This document shows positions 34,422-47,199 of a stretch of 64,000 nt of DNA, in pieces. The notes under the pieces were generated by a model. That model did not search any database. It saw only the letters and a list, made by a program, of their open reading frames with translations, and had not been told where the DNA came from. Origin of the DNA: Vitis vinifera (Eukaryota; Streptophyta; Magnoliopsida; Vitales; Vitaceae); NCBI RefSeq assembly GCF_030704535.1, contig NC_081822.1:2781001-2845000 (forward strand). The letters run 5' to 3'. Position numbers and translations under genes: made by a program. Each line of letters begins with the position of its first letter. Within the stretch, counting starts at the first letter, position 1.

Positions 34422-37400
34422 CGTTCCGCCGAAACACTTCATGAAAAGACAACATTAGATCTAGAGTTGAAATATGATGATGTTATGCTCTCTGCGTGAG
34501 TGGTGCTGAATTTATGGGCTTATCAAGTAAATGACTATCCGGGTCCTGATGTGGTTATGAAAATCTGTATATGGCTTTGTGTAAGTTTGTTCTCAAGACA
34601 ATATGTATGTCTTCTCCTAGTAAGATGGTATCTATTTAAATTAGGCTGTTTTACTGGAATTGATTCTCATGTACCTTCTGCTTATGGACATATGAGTCAA
34701 TTTTCCTTCATTTTCTTTCATTTTCTGCACCTTATCACTGGTGCTTCATATTTGTGATTCTATTATTGATGTAATCTATTAAAGTGTTTTCATAAAAGAA
34801 TCTGCCTTTGGTTGAAAATGTGTATTTGTTTCTCCTCTGGTGGTAATGCTTATATTTGATCTATTATTACAGGTGCGGCCACTGTAAGAAAATTGCACCT
34901 GAGGTGATTAAAAATTTCTCGTTTCTATTGCTTAAATTCAATTTCCTCCTAACATTTGGGTAATTGTTTAAAATTATATTCTCAGTTCGTTGACATGTAC
35001 AAGTTTGTTCTCTAATTTGTAGTATGAGAAGGCTGCTTCTATACTGAGTAGTCATGACCCTCCAATTATTCTTGCCAAAGTTGATGCCAATGATGATGCA
35101 AACAAAGAGCTTGCATCAGAATTTGAGATTAGGGGCTTCCCAACTCTTAAGATTTTGAGAAATGGAGGGAAATCTATTGAAGAGTACAAAGGTCCTCGTG
35201 AGGCCGATGGTATTGTTGAGTATCTGAAGAAACAAAGTGGTCCTGCTTCTGCTGAGATAAAATCTGCTGAAGATGCTAGCAGTCTTATCGTTGACAATAA
35301 AATTGTCATTGTAAGTGGTCAATGGCTGCTTTTCTTTCTTGTTTGCATTTTCTTTTCCTTTCAGGAAATTCAGCATTACGTACTTTTTCCACATCTCTCT
35401 AGGTTGGAGTGTTCCCAAAGTTTTCTGGAGAGGAATTTGAGAACTTCACGGCTGTAGCTGAGAAATTTCGCTCTGACTATGATTTTGTTCATACTTCGGA
35501 TGCCAAATTCCTTCCTCGTGGGGAATCATCAGTGACTGGCCCCTTGGTTAGGCTGTTGAAGCCATTTGATGAACTCTTTGTTGATTTCCAGGTATCTTTT
35601 AGTTTATTGTAATATTCACTCTGCCATTTCTGTCTGTTTTAGCATGTTTTTCTTTTAAATATTATATTTCAGAATACTATGCATGGTGAGGTATTTCATT
35701 TGAGGCCTTTGCTTGCAGGATTTTCATGTTGATGCTCTGGAGAAGTTTGTTGAGGAATCCAGTGTGCCTATTGTCACACTCTTTAACAAGGATCCTAGCA
35801 ACCACCCTTTTGTTATCAAATTCTTCAATGGTCCCAATGCCAAGGTGAATAGCTCAGATTATAGAATTTGAAAATTTAGTATCTATTTTCTCCAATTAAA
35901 AATAGAAAATAGTTGTAACTTCTATAAATTGAGGTTATGGTTAGAAGAAACAATTTTTTTAAAAATTGAGGCTTTGAAGCTTACCTTAAAAAGGTTGTGG
36001 TTTTTGAAAACAGTTTAAATAAATTGAGGTATTAAAAAAATTTTACTACCTCAAATTATAAAATTTTTTTAACTAATTTGTAAGCACGTATTTTTAAAAA
36101 CAATTTAAATAAATTGAGGTATTAAAAAAATTTTGCTACCGCAAATTATAAAATTTTTGAAACTAATTTGTAAGCACATATTTCTAATATCAATTTAAAT
36201 GAGTTGAAGTATTAAAAAAAATTTATTACCTCAAATTATAAAATTTTTGAAAGTAAATTGTATGCACATACTGTAAGCTTATACTCTTTGTATTAGAGTT
36301 TCTACTTTTTACATAGAAATTATTACTAATTTTTGTGTTTTAAAAAAGAAAATAGGAAGTGTATCCAAAATGATACTTAGTTTATTATTTCTTTTTTTAT
36401 CAATTGTAGTTTTGAATGCTATGCTAGAAGTAAAAATGGATTTCTTTAATATTCTTTGACTTCATTAGCGGGCAATTTCCAATGGAAGTTTTGTACAATT
36501 TTTATGAATTTGTTTTAATTTTTTTAATGGCTAACTCCAATTTGCATGGAAGTCACTTGCACCTAAATTCTGCTTTAAGTTTGTGATCCGAAGTTGCTTG
36601 TTATTTCCTGCATCATCACCTATTTGACTATCTTAATGTCACATATGATGCATCCACACCTCTCTTTAATCTTGTTGTCCCCTTGTACTTCTACTCCAAT
36701 CTCAATCTCATTCCTATTTCCCCCTTCCAACCATATTACTATTATGCCTGTATTTTTTCTATGGGATTCCTGTAATAATTTTGAAATTTGCAGGCCATGC
36801 TGTTTCTAGACCACAGCAGTGAGCTTTTTGACGCTTTTAAGTCAAAGTATCATGAAGTTGCTGAACAATACAAAGGAAAAGGCATAAACTTCCTCCTGGG
36901 AGATCTTGAAGCTAGTCAAGGTGCTTTCCAGGTTAGTTACTTTCCACCCATCCAGTCTCGTATTTGTACTTCTTAGAAATATGTATCTTCTTGACATGCT
37001 AAGCATTCCATCTATTTGAATGAGCAGTATTTTGGACTTAAGGACGACCAGGTGCCTCTCATCGTTATACAAACCAATGATGGACAGAAATATCTGAAAC
37101 CTAATTTGGAGCCTGACCATATTGCACCTTGGGTGAAGGAATACCAGGTAATACACCTGCTTCTTTGATTTAATACTATTCTTCCATTATGATGATCGAA
37201 GTCCCTCATTGATGTTCGTACTGGAGAGATGAAGTTGCTTAATTGCTGGAGTTTTTTCCTAACTGCTTTTTCTGTGGCTATAAGATATTTATGCCATTGA
37301 GAGTGTTTCTTTTTGCGGTTATGTCTCAGGATCTTTCTAACTAAAGTACATTGCTGCAGGATGGCAAAGTGCTACCATACAAAAAATCCGAACCTATCCC

Positions 37401-39803
37401 TGAAGTCAACAATGAACCTGTGAAGGTGGTCGTAGCTGATACCCTCCAGGAAATAGTTTTTAACTCTGGAAAAAATGGTGAGCATTAGCAAATAGTTCAG
37501 TTGATTGATAATCCCTTGTTTTCTAGCATGTTGCTTGGTTAAATTTTATTGTTGTAGTATTTCAATGGTCATTTTTTTTTTGATAGGTAAATAAAGAGTA
37601 CATTATATTCATTATGGTTATTGAACAAGCAATTTCTATTTTTGTGGAGTTAATTGTTCCCAAGATAAGTTCCTTTAGTAGAGGTTTATTCTAATTTATT
37701 AGAAATAATAAAAAACTTAAGGAAACAGAACATGGAAATGTGTCTTACTCTTTGCTTTGATTTCTTGGATAATTTCTGAATTTGGTCTCAGTTAGCATTC
37801 AGCAAATCCTGCTGTTTGAGTCATATCTTGCAAATTTATTTCCTACCATCAAATAGCAGTTATTTTATTATATCTTATAGAATGAATCAAGGAAACAGTA
37901 CATGGAAGTATAGATGCGTATATTCATTCCTATACTATAAGAAAGGTACAAGAATGACATTCCATTGGAATCTTGCTAATGTTACCTCTGCTACTTTCAG
38001 TATATTTCTAACTACACAGTTCCTTTTATCATGATTGAAATTTTGAAGTGATGCTTTATAGTAAAGATGAGCATGAATCTTTTGCTTGTTCTCTTTTATA
38101 TTTGAATTAATGAAGAGTTATATAGATTCTTTTCATGCGTTTTCTGCTCCTTATCTTAATGGATATATTATTATATGGATGAAATAGTGAATTGGTTTAC
38201 AATATCAATATCTACATTACAGTTCATGCATGGAATCTCAGTGATAGATCCAAAAGTTCTCTTCCTCCTACCTCATGCATTTAACTTACATATAATAATA
38301 TTGTGGCCAACTTCATTCTGCAGTTCTGGTGGAGTTTTATGCTCCTTGGTGTGGGCATTGCAAAAAATTGGCTCCAATCTTGGATGAAGTTGCTATCTCC
38401 TTTGAAAATGATGCTGATGTGGTCATTGCAAAGCTGGTAAGATTTCTTATCCAATTTAGCATTGATGTGGTCATTCTATTATTCCACTACATAGCATAAA
38501 CTATCTTCCAATGTTTTACTGCATTGAAAATTGTTTTCCAATGATAGAGACATATCTAAATCCCTGCGACACAATGTATAAGAAAACATTGAGTCGAACC
38601 ATTAAGTAGCAAAATTTATGCTTATAAAACTGCTGAAACTTTGTGTGATAATACCCTATGATTCCCTTTGAGTCGTACCATACTGTTGCAAGTTAATGCC
38701 AGTTTGGGACAATACCTAATGCATTACAGCCAAAATTTTCAGGATTTGTAGCATTGTGGTTGAGGATGATTGTAACAAAGATAACCTAGGTCACTGTTCT
38801 CGTATTCAACTTTTATTGTTGCACCAGACTCATTAGCTATTGTAGTGGTGTTCATTAAATCTACTATTAATTAGTTGAAATTCAGAAAAAGTTATGAATG
38901 TAAATTCTGGCCCATCAAACCTTTTTGTAAACAATATTCTTCATAGTTGTTTCTGTATCAATGGAAGTGATAAATTTGTCTTCCACAATTGTGTTGATAT
39001 GTTCGGGATGCTTTCTACTGTGATTGGTTAACAATTAATTTGCATGTCAAAAATTTTTCAATCTTTGAGGCTTCTGACCTGCTTATCTGGATCATTTTCT
39101 TTTGCAAGAAATTCTTCTTAGCGGCTGTATAGTTTTTCTTTCTTTTTATCAGAAACAAACATGTCATCTACATAAAACATTAAAGCAAACATGTTCATTT
39201 TTTATTTCTGTTGCTAAAATTTTGTTAAATACTCATCTCTTTTTGTTTTATTCCATTTATATTGAGATCCTTTGTGTCAGATATCATTCATCTGATCATT
39301 ATTTGAATTCTCTACTCTCCCTGTGTTTCCCAATTTGCCCACTGTTAGGATTTCATATGCATTCTGACTCCTAATCTTGGGAGAAACCTTACTCTTTTCT
39401 TGGATTTCTTGACATCTTTGTGTAGATATGAATTCTTTTACCCGATTACTGTGAATTTGTTAAATATCGGGACAAGGTTGCGTGTCTTCTAGGTCAAAAA
39501 GGGAATTTTAAGTGTATTTTTTGTTTTGGATATGATGATTTGATTTGTGTAGTGATGAATCCTTTTTTGGTTGTTTGTGACGCCATAACTTACCTCCTTG
39601 TACTTGCTTTCTAGGATGCAACTGCAAATGATATCCCAAATGACACTTTCGATGTGAAAGGATACCCAACTCTGTACTTTAAGTCTGCTAGCGGAAACAT
39701 CTCGCAGTATGAAGGGGATAGGTCGAAGGAAGACATCATTGAGTTCATTAAGAAGAATCGGGATAAGGCTGCTCAGCAAGAAGGCTCAAAAGATGAGCTG
39801 TGA
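33911..39803 (+). CDS. PDIL1: ER protein disulfide isomerase (PDIL1-type), 10 exons
   Basis: Thiol oxidoreductase and chaperone of the ER lumen. Exons: 33911-34098, 34873-34903, 35023-35310, 35403-35591, 35719-35844, 36794-36931, 37028-37147, 37360-37477, 38324-38436, 39615-39803. All introns are GT-AG and the phases join to 499 residues, the usual size for the a-b-b'-a' class. A signal peptide covers about residues 1-28. The first thioredoxin active site CGHC is at 64-67 (split by intron 1 just before it) and the second at 409-412. The protein ends in KDEL, the ER-retention signal. N-glycosylation sequons are visible at NFS (44-46) and at NIS in the last exon. The start is the first ATG of the frame. 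Two ERSE elements upstream suggest induction by the unfolded protein response. Whether this is PDIL1-1 or 1-2 cannot be told from sequence reading alone. Confidence 0.96.
34388..34420. repeat. (AT)n microsatellite in PDI intron 1
   Basis: About 16 AT units. Confidence 0.95.
36011..36279. repeat. Three-copy tandem repeat, 90 bp unit
   Basis: 'ttgaggtattaaaaaaa' (with small changes) begins units at 36021, 36111 and 36201, exactly 90 bp apart, each followed by 'aaattataaaattttt' and 'ttgta-gcac'. It lies in PDI intron 5. Confidence 0.95.
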
Positions 39804-39807
39804 TGAG

Positions 39808-39929
39808 GTAAAAGTCACAGTTTGTTGCTGACTTCCTCTTCCATAATCATTCTAGGGAATGTTGGGTTTACCCTCTTTTTCCAGATTGCTGGGGAGGTTT
39901 TGAAATTGATTCATTTTCCTTAAATGCAG
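39808..39929 (+). other. Probable intron in the PDI 3' UTR
   Basis: A GTAAAAG donor begins four bases after the stop codon, and TAAATGCAG ends at 39929. The short distance from stop to junction would not be expected to trigger nonsense-mediated decay. Confidence 0.45.
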
Positions 39930-42275
39930 TGAGGGCATCCTTGTCATCTGTGAAGAAGATACAAACATTTCCCAGTTGGGTACTACTGGTGGCGACTATT
40001 ATACAAAAACGATCCATGGATGAAGGCCTGATCTCTCTCCCTCTCTGCATTCCTCCTTACCACCATTCTCTCTTTCAGTTGAAGTTTTTATTTTTAAAGT
40101 TAGAATAAAATGGGAGGGGTTCGTCTGGCTCTAGTAGCTGCAGTAGTTTTCGGTTTCCAGTTTTGATGATATTACTATAGTTTACAGTGTAACAATTATG
40201 TGCCTGTATCTGCTCTAATTTAGAAGTAATATTTCTGGTACTAAGATTTTCTTATATTGCCAGTGAATATATTTATGTGTTTTTGGTCTACTTTTTTGTT
40301 CTTTTTTTTTTTTTTTTGAGGAAAAAGAATATTTATTGCCTCACGTGGAAGTGCTGGTGCATACTCCACCATGACTAGGCTTCTGATAGGGAATAATGAG
40401 CCCTTGCTCTTTCATGGTGGGATTTACTAATTCTCTATCTATATACTGAATTTACAAATCAAGCTAACATTCTTTTTGGGTGATAATGGGGTTGATTTTT
40501 TTAGGTATCCCGAGTTTGAAATTTAAATAAATAAATTAGAGACGGGTTTAAAAAACTTGTGTGGTTTTAGGAGTTGTTTCTGGTCCATTATGCATCAAAA
40601 TTAATTTTAATTTTTTTTGTTATTTTTTTATTTTTATATAATAATGATAATAATTACTTTTTAATAAAATAAATTATAAAAATTTATAATGTTTTAATTA
40701 TTTATAAAATATATTTATATATTTATTTTAATGTAATTAAATTTTTTTTAAAAAAAATCATAAAAGGTTTAATGGGATATGGAAAATTCACATTCCTACG
40801 TCCAGTCAATGTTGTCATCCTAATTCCTTAGATATCCATTTGTACTTTTATATATTATTATTATTATGTATTTATAAAAGTATTTTTATTTTTACTTGGT
40901 TTTATTTATTTATTTGTTTATGAGGTATAAAATATTTATATTTTTATGTTTCATCCTAAATAAGTAAAGACATTTATAATAATAAAATTGTCAAAAGTAA
41001 ATCAAAACAATATTTTTTTTTAAATGAATCATATCGTAAATAAAAATCAGATTTAAATTTATTCTCAATTCTAAATTCGAAGTAGAGGGTTGTCTCAAAC
41101 AAATCTTTTTGACCTTTTTCTCCTACACCTACACGTGAGGTTTGTTTTTCTTCATTTCAAGTACCAGAGTGGCCGTAAGCAAAAGAGGGTGGCCCAGACG
41201 GAGACCCACCAGTGATTATCATTCTTATTATTTTGGGTCTTTCCTCGGCCCACCCACTAATATCATGATAAACTGGGAACATTGGGGTATCAAAAAATGA
41301 TTAATGTAAGACATCCAACTAATTAACATACAAGATAGGATGATGATTAATGTGATTATTAATTTTTAACAAAAGTTTCCACCCTCTCTTTTTCTAATAA
41401 TTTGACAAAAGTTTCTCCCTAGGTTTCAAAGATTTGTTCCTCCCTTTCGGTGGAACCGGCTTATTAATCGAATGATGTTGTGGATTCCACACTTCAATCA
41501 CTCTTATCATTTCAGATTTGGAGTGGACACTAATTTACACAAATCATATGAATATACCCTTTACTAGACTTATATCATACGAATGAAAATATCTTGCTCA
41601 TACATGATTGAAGTACCCACTAAAACATACAATGTATTGTATATATAATATGAAGATTAAGTGCTTATCCATATGATATTCTAAAAAATTAGGTGTGTCG
41701 TTGTATATATATTCCTTTCATATTTAATACATTTATTCATCATTGTCAAGCTTGATGCATTGAATTAATTAAGACTTCACGGTCAAGTTTTAACTAACAT
41801 AAGATCTCAAAAGGTCGATATTATCACATCAGATGATTTGATATGCATATTTCATCTTTCGGCTAAATTTATAATTTTTTATATTCATAGAATTTTTAGA
41901 AAATTTTGTGGCACATTAGTGTTTTTGTATGTAATTAATTAATTTTTAGGATAAATTTCATTCACCTCTTTGAAGATTTCGGTTAATACACTTGATTCAA
42001 TTGGTTTAAAATTTCATCAACTATATCTTTTATCATTTTATTATTTTCACTCATCTCGGTTTTTTCATTCAAAATAATAAAGGTATTTGGTGAAACTTCA
42101 AAATCAATAGGGGTTAGTGTACTTAACACGAACCTCTCATGGGTGTGAATGATCCTTGAATTTTACTCACCATTAGATTTATAAGGAATAATAGATATCT
42201 TTAAAATCTAGATAAAATTAAAACTTAGAATAATTTGTTAAGACTAACTATTTACTCCCTTTAAATAAGCCTTTT

Positions 42276-42720
42276 AGTGGGTGTTTGATAAACTAACTTA
42301 ATAACTTAATTTAAGTCATCAAAAAATTTAAGTATGTTTAGTAAAATAACTTAATGGTATGACTTAAAATTAAAAACAATTTTAATAAATAAGTAAAAAT
42401 AATTAATTTATTTTTAAGTTAATATTTTTATTTTACTTTTTTATTTCAATTTGTCTTACTTATCTCTACGATCTCTTTTATTACTTTACGACTTTCATTA
42501 TTACTTGATCTTACTTATCCTATTTATAATTTATAAAGATAAATATGTCGATTCGATAATTTAGAATAAATTTTAAATTAATTTTATCGAATAATTTTAA
42601 TACTTAAAATAATAATTAAATAATAAGTTTTAAATTAATCACTTAAATATAATTTAATTTAAAGTAAACTTAAAATAATTAAATAATAAATATTAAATTT
42701 TTTCAAATAACCCCCCACTC
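42276..42720. mobile_element. MITE-like element with GTGGGTGTTTGATAAA-type ends
   Basis: The left end is GTGGGTGTTTGATAAA, and the right end 'ttttttcaaataaccccccac' is its imperfect reverse complement. The roughly 440 bp inside are A/T-rich and contain inverted 'aacttaa' motifs. Size, ends and lack of coding capacity fit a non-autonomous DNA transposon. No target-site duplication could be assigned. Confidence 0.55.
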
Positions 42721-43219
42721 GAGACTTGAAACTCTTTACCCTTTTAAATAAACCATTTGGTTATCACCGCTCACCTTACCTCATCATTGCCATATATTAC
42801 TTAGGTTAATTGATTGTTTTTAACCTTTCTACACTTGTATAAGTTGAATCGTAATCCACGTCAACTTCTAATTTTTTAAATGTGCATTTCTACTCGATGT
42901 CACGTGGAATTAAAAAAATTACGTTGAAACATGTAAATACTTCTTCATTTTGAATTTTTATTTACGTGGTATTTGTTTTTTTTTAACTTAAATTTAAATA
43001 AAACTTAATTTAATTTAATTTTAAATATAACTTAATAATATTAAATATGAAATTGTTTGTTTTTTCATAATGAAAGTTAGGTGTGAGGATTGAGATTAAA
43101 AGTGTGAATTAACTTACTTCTTAGATTAAATAAAAAATCACATATTTTAACTTTTTTTTTTTATTTAGTTAAAAATATTGGTAAATAAATTAAAAGTTCA
43201 AAAAACATTAAAAGCAAAC

Positions 43220-44480
43220 CAATGAGGTTTGAAAGTATTAGCTCAAGGATACCTCTAAATAAAATTTTGATATTAACAAATCATGGTTAAGTATTAATGA
43301 TTTTGAATTAGAAGAATTTCAAGTTTTGATTTGAAATTTCAAAAGAAAATTCAAGAAAATCATCAAATGGAAAAATGAATGCAACATCGAGACATATGGA
43401 AGACCTTTCAATCTTATGAAGTATATGTAAGGGGAATGTATGAGTGCATTTAGGTTTTTTTATTTCAATTCATACATCATTAAAAATTTGGTTTATACAT
43501 TAAAGTTAAATTTATATTAAAACCCGTGTGTTCTCACACAAACCTTTGGCAAACCATTTTAAATTCGATATATTTATTTACCTAAAGACCCTACTTAAGT
43601 GTTAGGAGTGAAAGGAATAGACAAATATAGGTTTTTCGAATCAAAATAGGTGAATTAGTCAAATGGATTAGTCGACTGAATCAACCAATTGGGGTACTAG
43701 TTAATTGATTATACCTTCCTGGTCAAGGGATGCAAAAATCTTCTCTCTTTTCTAGTAGCTATGCATTTTCGGTCGATGGGTAGGTATTCCTAATCAAGGT
43801 CTGATCGAAGACTCGATGGTTACTTATCATACATTTATTACCCAACGGCTAGTCAATTAGTTGAACCAGAGCTTAACTGATCAAGACTAATTTTTGTAGT
43901 TTTGCCTCTCAAGACTAAAAACTTATAAGTTGAGAGCTTCACTTCATTTATGAACTAGAGAACACCTGCAATCAATTGCCTACCTAGCTGTATTCCATTC
44001 AAAGCTCTCATTTATTTCTTTTGGTGTATCAAACTCTTCACTTGCATATCCTTTAGTGCACCTTATCATTCATCTTAACTTTCCCTTATATTTAAGCTTT
44101 ATTTAGTTAGGTTTTATTGTGATTAAGCGGGGTTGTATGAATAAAAAACTTCAATTTGGTAATTACTTAAAAAGTATTATGTAAGAACCAATTGGAGTTA
44201 AAATCTAAGTGTAAACATTGTGGAAGTTTGGTTGAAACTTTAAGGATAATGAAATATATCCTCACGCAATTAAGAACTTGAGGATAATGGACGTAGGTAA
44301 GAAATATCGAACCACTACAAAATTGTATTTGATATCTTTAACTTAAGGTTTTAGTGCTTTGAATTTATTTTTTATCCTAGTGCGCATGACCTTCTATATC
44401 AAGCTATATTTTAATCCTACGGAAGTTTTATTTGAATTGATTTTCTCACCGTCAAATAAAAGCTTTTATTTAGCCAATTT
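43220..44480 (+). mobile_element. LTR-like retrotransposon fragment
   Basis: The stretch runs from 'gatattaacaaatcatgg' through a series of 'gtcgact/gtcaattagt' segments to 'cttgaggataatggacgtaggt' and 'tcgaaccactacaaa'. This layout is familiar from LTRs of plant retrotransposons, where the last motif lies near the end of the leader. No polyprotein remnant was found, so it may be a solo LTR. The family was not identified. Confidence 0.45.
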
Positions 44481-44626
44481 TTTTTTTTTAAATACATAAT
44501 TTTTATTAGAAAAAAAATATCTAAATTTTATTTTTGTTTATGTAAAGACTTATTTCTAGTTTGATGTAATTTAATTTTATCACATAAATATTACTCTTAA
44601 AAAATATAATTTTTATTTGGGGTTTT

Positions 44627-44630
<4 letters not shown>

Positions 44631-44671
<41 letters not shown>
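44631..44671. repeat. (AT)n microsatellite
   Basis: About 20 AT units, some 290 bp past the stop codon of the response regulator. Confidence 0.95.
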
Positions 44672-44673
<2 letters not shown>

Positions 44674-44960
44674 CATATTTTGAGATAATAAAAAAAAAGG
44701 GTCAGATGTATTAACACTTCTGAATCATTAGTCTGGTAAATCGACTTGTTTTTCCTCATATTTGGTAAGTCATGCTTCTAAATACTGAAAATTATGAAAG
44801 AATTGAGATTAATGCTATGCTCATAGAACTGTTCATGATCTATTTGAACTGATATTGGAACCAGCAGTAGTACGTACTCTGATGAAACATAGGGTCATAT
44901 ATATGCCCCATAACTTGAAAATGCACTATACCCCATTGAACTTTACTACTTATACAACCC

Positions 44961-47073
44961 CTAATCTTTTAGTTTTGATCTTCTCTCTAAGGGATCTGCA
45001 GACACTAATGCCTTCCTTTTGCAAACTCCATTGTTGCTCTTACTGCTGCTGCAACTAGTACTGTTGTTTTTATTTATGTTTTCGTCATCCTCGTTACTAC
45101 TGTTGATGTTTTCACAGGGGTACTGGCTAAGAGATTTGAGTAGATGAGGTTGAAGCTTCTCCAAATCCGATAACTGAACAGGCTTCAACAGGAAATCTTC
45201 TGCCCCTCCTTCCAAACACCTACTCATCATCATCGATCCCACCAAAAGTAGAAAAAAGGGCACTCATAAAGTGATATATTCTTCCACTAAAAAATATATT
45301 ACTAGAAAAAATGGAAGATGGTGTCATGGGAAGAAGAATAAGGAGAAGAGGAACCTTACATGTTGATTCTGGAGGGTACATTCTCTGATGACATGACAAC
45401 AACTGGAACATCTTTCCATGAAGATCCCTATAAGCATAGATGTACATGTAGACCAGACTTTAGGTTATTTTCATAAAGAAGACAAGCCATGGTTAATTGT
45501 GAATTGTGATTTAATCTCTTTCAAATTTCCAAGTGTTGAAGGACCACACTGAGATTCAAACCCCAGTGAATCAGATGGCGACCAACACTTTAAACATTGA
45601 AGGAATTAAAGCATATGACATGTACACTGCAACATGCATTTATGGGAGTCTTCTGAGTTCTGACTGCAGAAGTGGGATGGGATTAACCAGAAAAGAAAAA
45701 GAGAGAAGAGGGGGTGGTGGTTGTTAACCTTGACTCGTTTCAGCAAATCATAACCGCTCATCCCGGGCATACAATAGTCTGTCATGATCAAGTTCACTTT
45801 CAACCCCTGCATCTGATCATTTTCATGTTCAAACAAAAGTTTATAATATAATATACGCAGATCTTGTTCATTTCATGATCAAGTTGGATTATACGTAACT
45901 ACCAAGATAAGAGGAAGATTTGAGGAGAGAGACAAAAGAATGTGAATCTTGAGGCTTAGGCTTTTGTGGGTTGCCGTGTTTGATATGCATGTTAAAATGC
46001 CAATCATGTTGTGATGTCACAAGATGGATTGTTGCCATGTTTAGGTTATCACAACTAGGTATGGGTGGCCTTCAGGCCTTGGCTTCTCTCATGTGTCATA
46101 TGATATCATAGTATGGTCATTTTCCTGGGTTTCCTCTTTTGCTGGTTATCCTTGCATTTTTTTTTTTCAGGTTTTGGAATTCCAAACATGGTAGATATAG
46201 TAAAAATGAGAAATCAGAACAAGAAAGAAAGAAGAAAATTTGATGAAATTTGGGATGTGGATTGTTTGGTAGGTGGAATGTTTTTCAGCCATTTCTCAAA
46301 GGGCAGTCTTTAGAATAATAAAACTCTTTTTAGTCAGAAAGAAAGGTTTTCTTCAGCATTTAATTTTCATTGTTGAAAATTGCCTAGATTCAAGGTCCCA
46401 GAAAACCTGAGAAATTAAATTTTAGACAAATTATGATGAACATTGAATTGTGTATGAGAATCAAGTATCAGTAAAAGAAAAAATGAAAAAAAAAAATGGA
46501 TCCATCTAATAAAAGATGTGATAAAAAGAGGCTACAGATGGTAAAGTATAGACAGAAAAGAACATCTAAAAAAATCTGGTAGCTTTAAAAAATAAGGCCA
46601 TGTTATGGAGATGAAATCAATTGGAGAAGAGAAGGCAATCTGACCTCTTGCTGGGAAGGTTTGGCTGAAGAAGATGATGATGAGGAAGAAGAAGAAGAAG
46701 AAGAAGAAGAAGAAGAAGAAGAAGAAGATGTAGTATCATTGTCTCGGCCATCTAGCAGACCCAGGTACTCAAGAGCTTTATCCCCAGATTCCACGCAAGT
46801 CACTGAAAATATGGAGAATACCACAGCAAACAGAAAAAGAAAAAAAAAAATCAAACCCCATCACACAGTAGAATCAAAATTGTCTAGAGACCACAACCCC
46901 ATGTACACTATACCATGATATGAAGAAACAGTGAGCAGCTTCTCCAGAAGCTTTCTGTCAATAAGACTATCATCCACCGCTAAAACATGAAAATGCTGTT
47001 CCAGCTGCTTCTGCTGCTGGGTGCTTTCATTGTCTTGCTTCATTTCCATCTGCTCTAACGAAACAAGATCCAT
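44961..47073 (-). CDS. Type-A two-component response regulator (ARR-like), 5 exons
   Basis: Phosphate-accepting receiver protein that feeds back on cytokinin signalling. Exons on the minus strand, in order: 47073-46914, 46802-46645, 45806-45729, 45427-45360, 45219-44961. All junctions are GT-AG and the phases join to 240 residues. The receiver domain spans about residues 27-180: acidic pair Asp34-Asp35 in [19 protein letters not shown], phosphoacceptor Asp116 in [17 protein letters not shown], switch Ser145 in [13 protein letters not shown], and invariant Lys167 in LLKPVQ. The short Asn/Ser-rich tail ([17 protein letters not shown]) and the absence of a Myb-like GARP domain make it type A, not type B. 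A run of 21 Ser lies between the second and third strands of the receiver. Such genes are usually cytokinin-induced. The exact ARR ortholog is uncertain. Confidence 0.93.
46666..46728 (-). repeat. Coding trinucleotide repeat, 21 serine codons
   Basis: GAA/GAT-type triplets on the plus strand read as TCT/TCA serine codons on the coding strand. It lies in exon 2 of the response regulator, between GRDNDTT and AKPSQQE. Most units are identical, so the length is likely to vary between individuals. Confidence 0.95.
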
Positions 47074-47138
47074 CCTAATTCTGCTCAGCCTCTCTCTCTC
47101 TCTATGTATATATATAATTAATAAGTATGTTAGAGAAA

Positions 47139-47199
47139 GGTAGTGGTGGTGGTGGCGGTGGCGGTGGTAGTGGAGGTGGAGGAGGTGGTGGTGGTGGGA
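47139..47199 (+). repeat. G-rich (GGT)n/(GGA)n tract just upstream of the response regulator
   Basis: Sixty bases of GGTGGTGGC/GGAGGTGGA-type triplets on the plus strand, 66-126 bp before the regulator ATG. The template strand is G-rich and the transcribed leader, if it extends here, would be C-rich. The G runs are pairs rather than triples, so any G-quadruplex would be of the weaker two-layer kind. Confidence 0.8.

Larger units (their letters stand above)
39930..44960. other. PDI 3' UTR and gene-free spacer
   Basis: The PDI transcript probably ends within 40100-40260. Beyond it I see no gene on either strand. Two transposon-like pieces (42276-42720 and 43220-44480) are listed separately. 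40290-42270 is AT-rich with no recognisable structure. The last 300 bp or so (44680-44960) should contain the 3' UTR of the response regulator on the minus strand. Confidence 0.55.

Noticed and set aside
37569..37605. Possible LINE end in PDI intron 8 (T-run, then 'gataggtaaataaag')
   Set aside because: The motif resembles the end of plant LINEs read in reverse, but no coding remnant and no convincing target-site duplication could be found.
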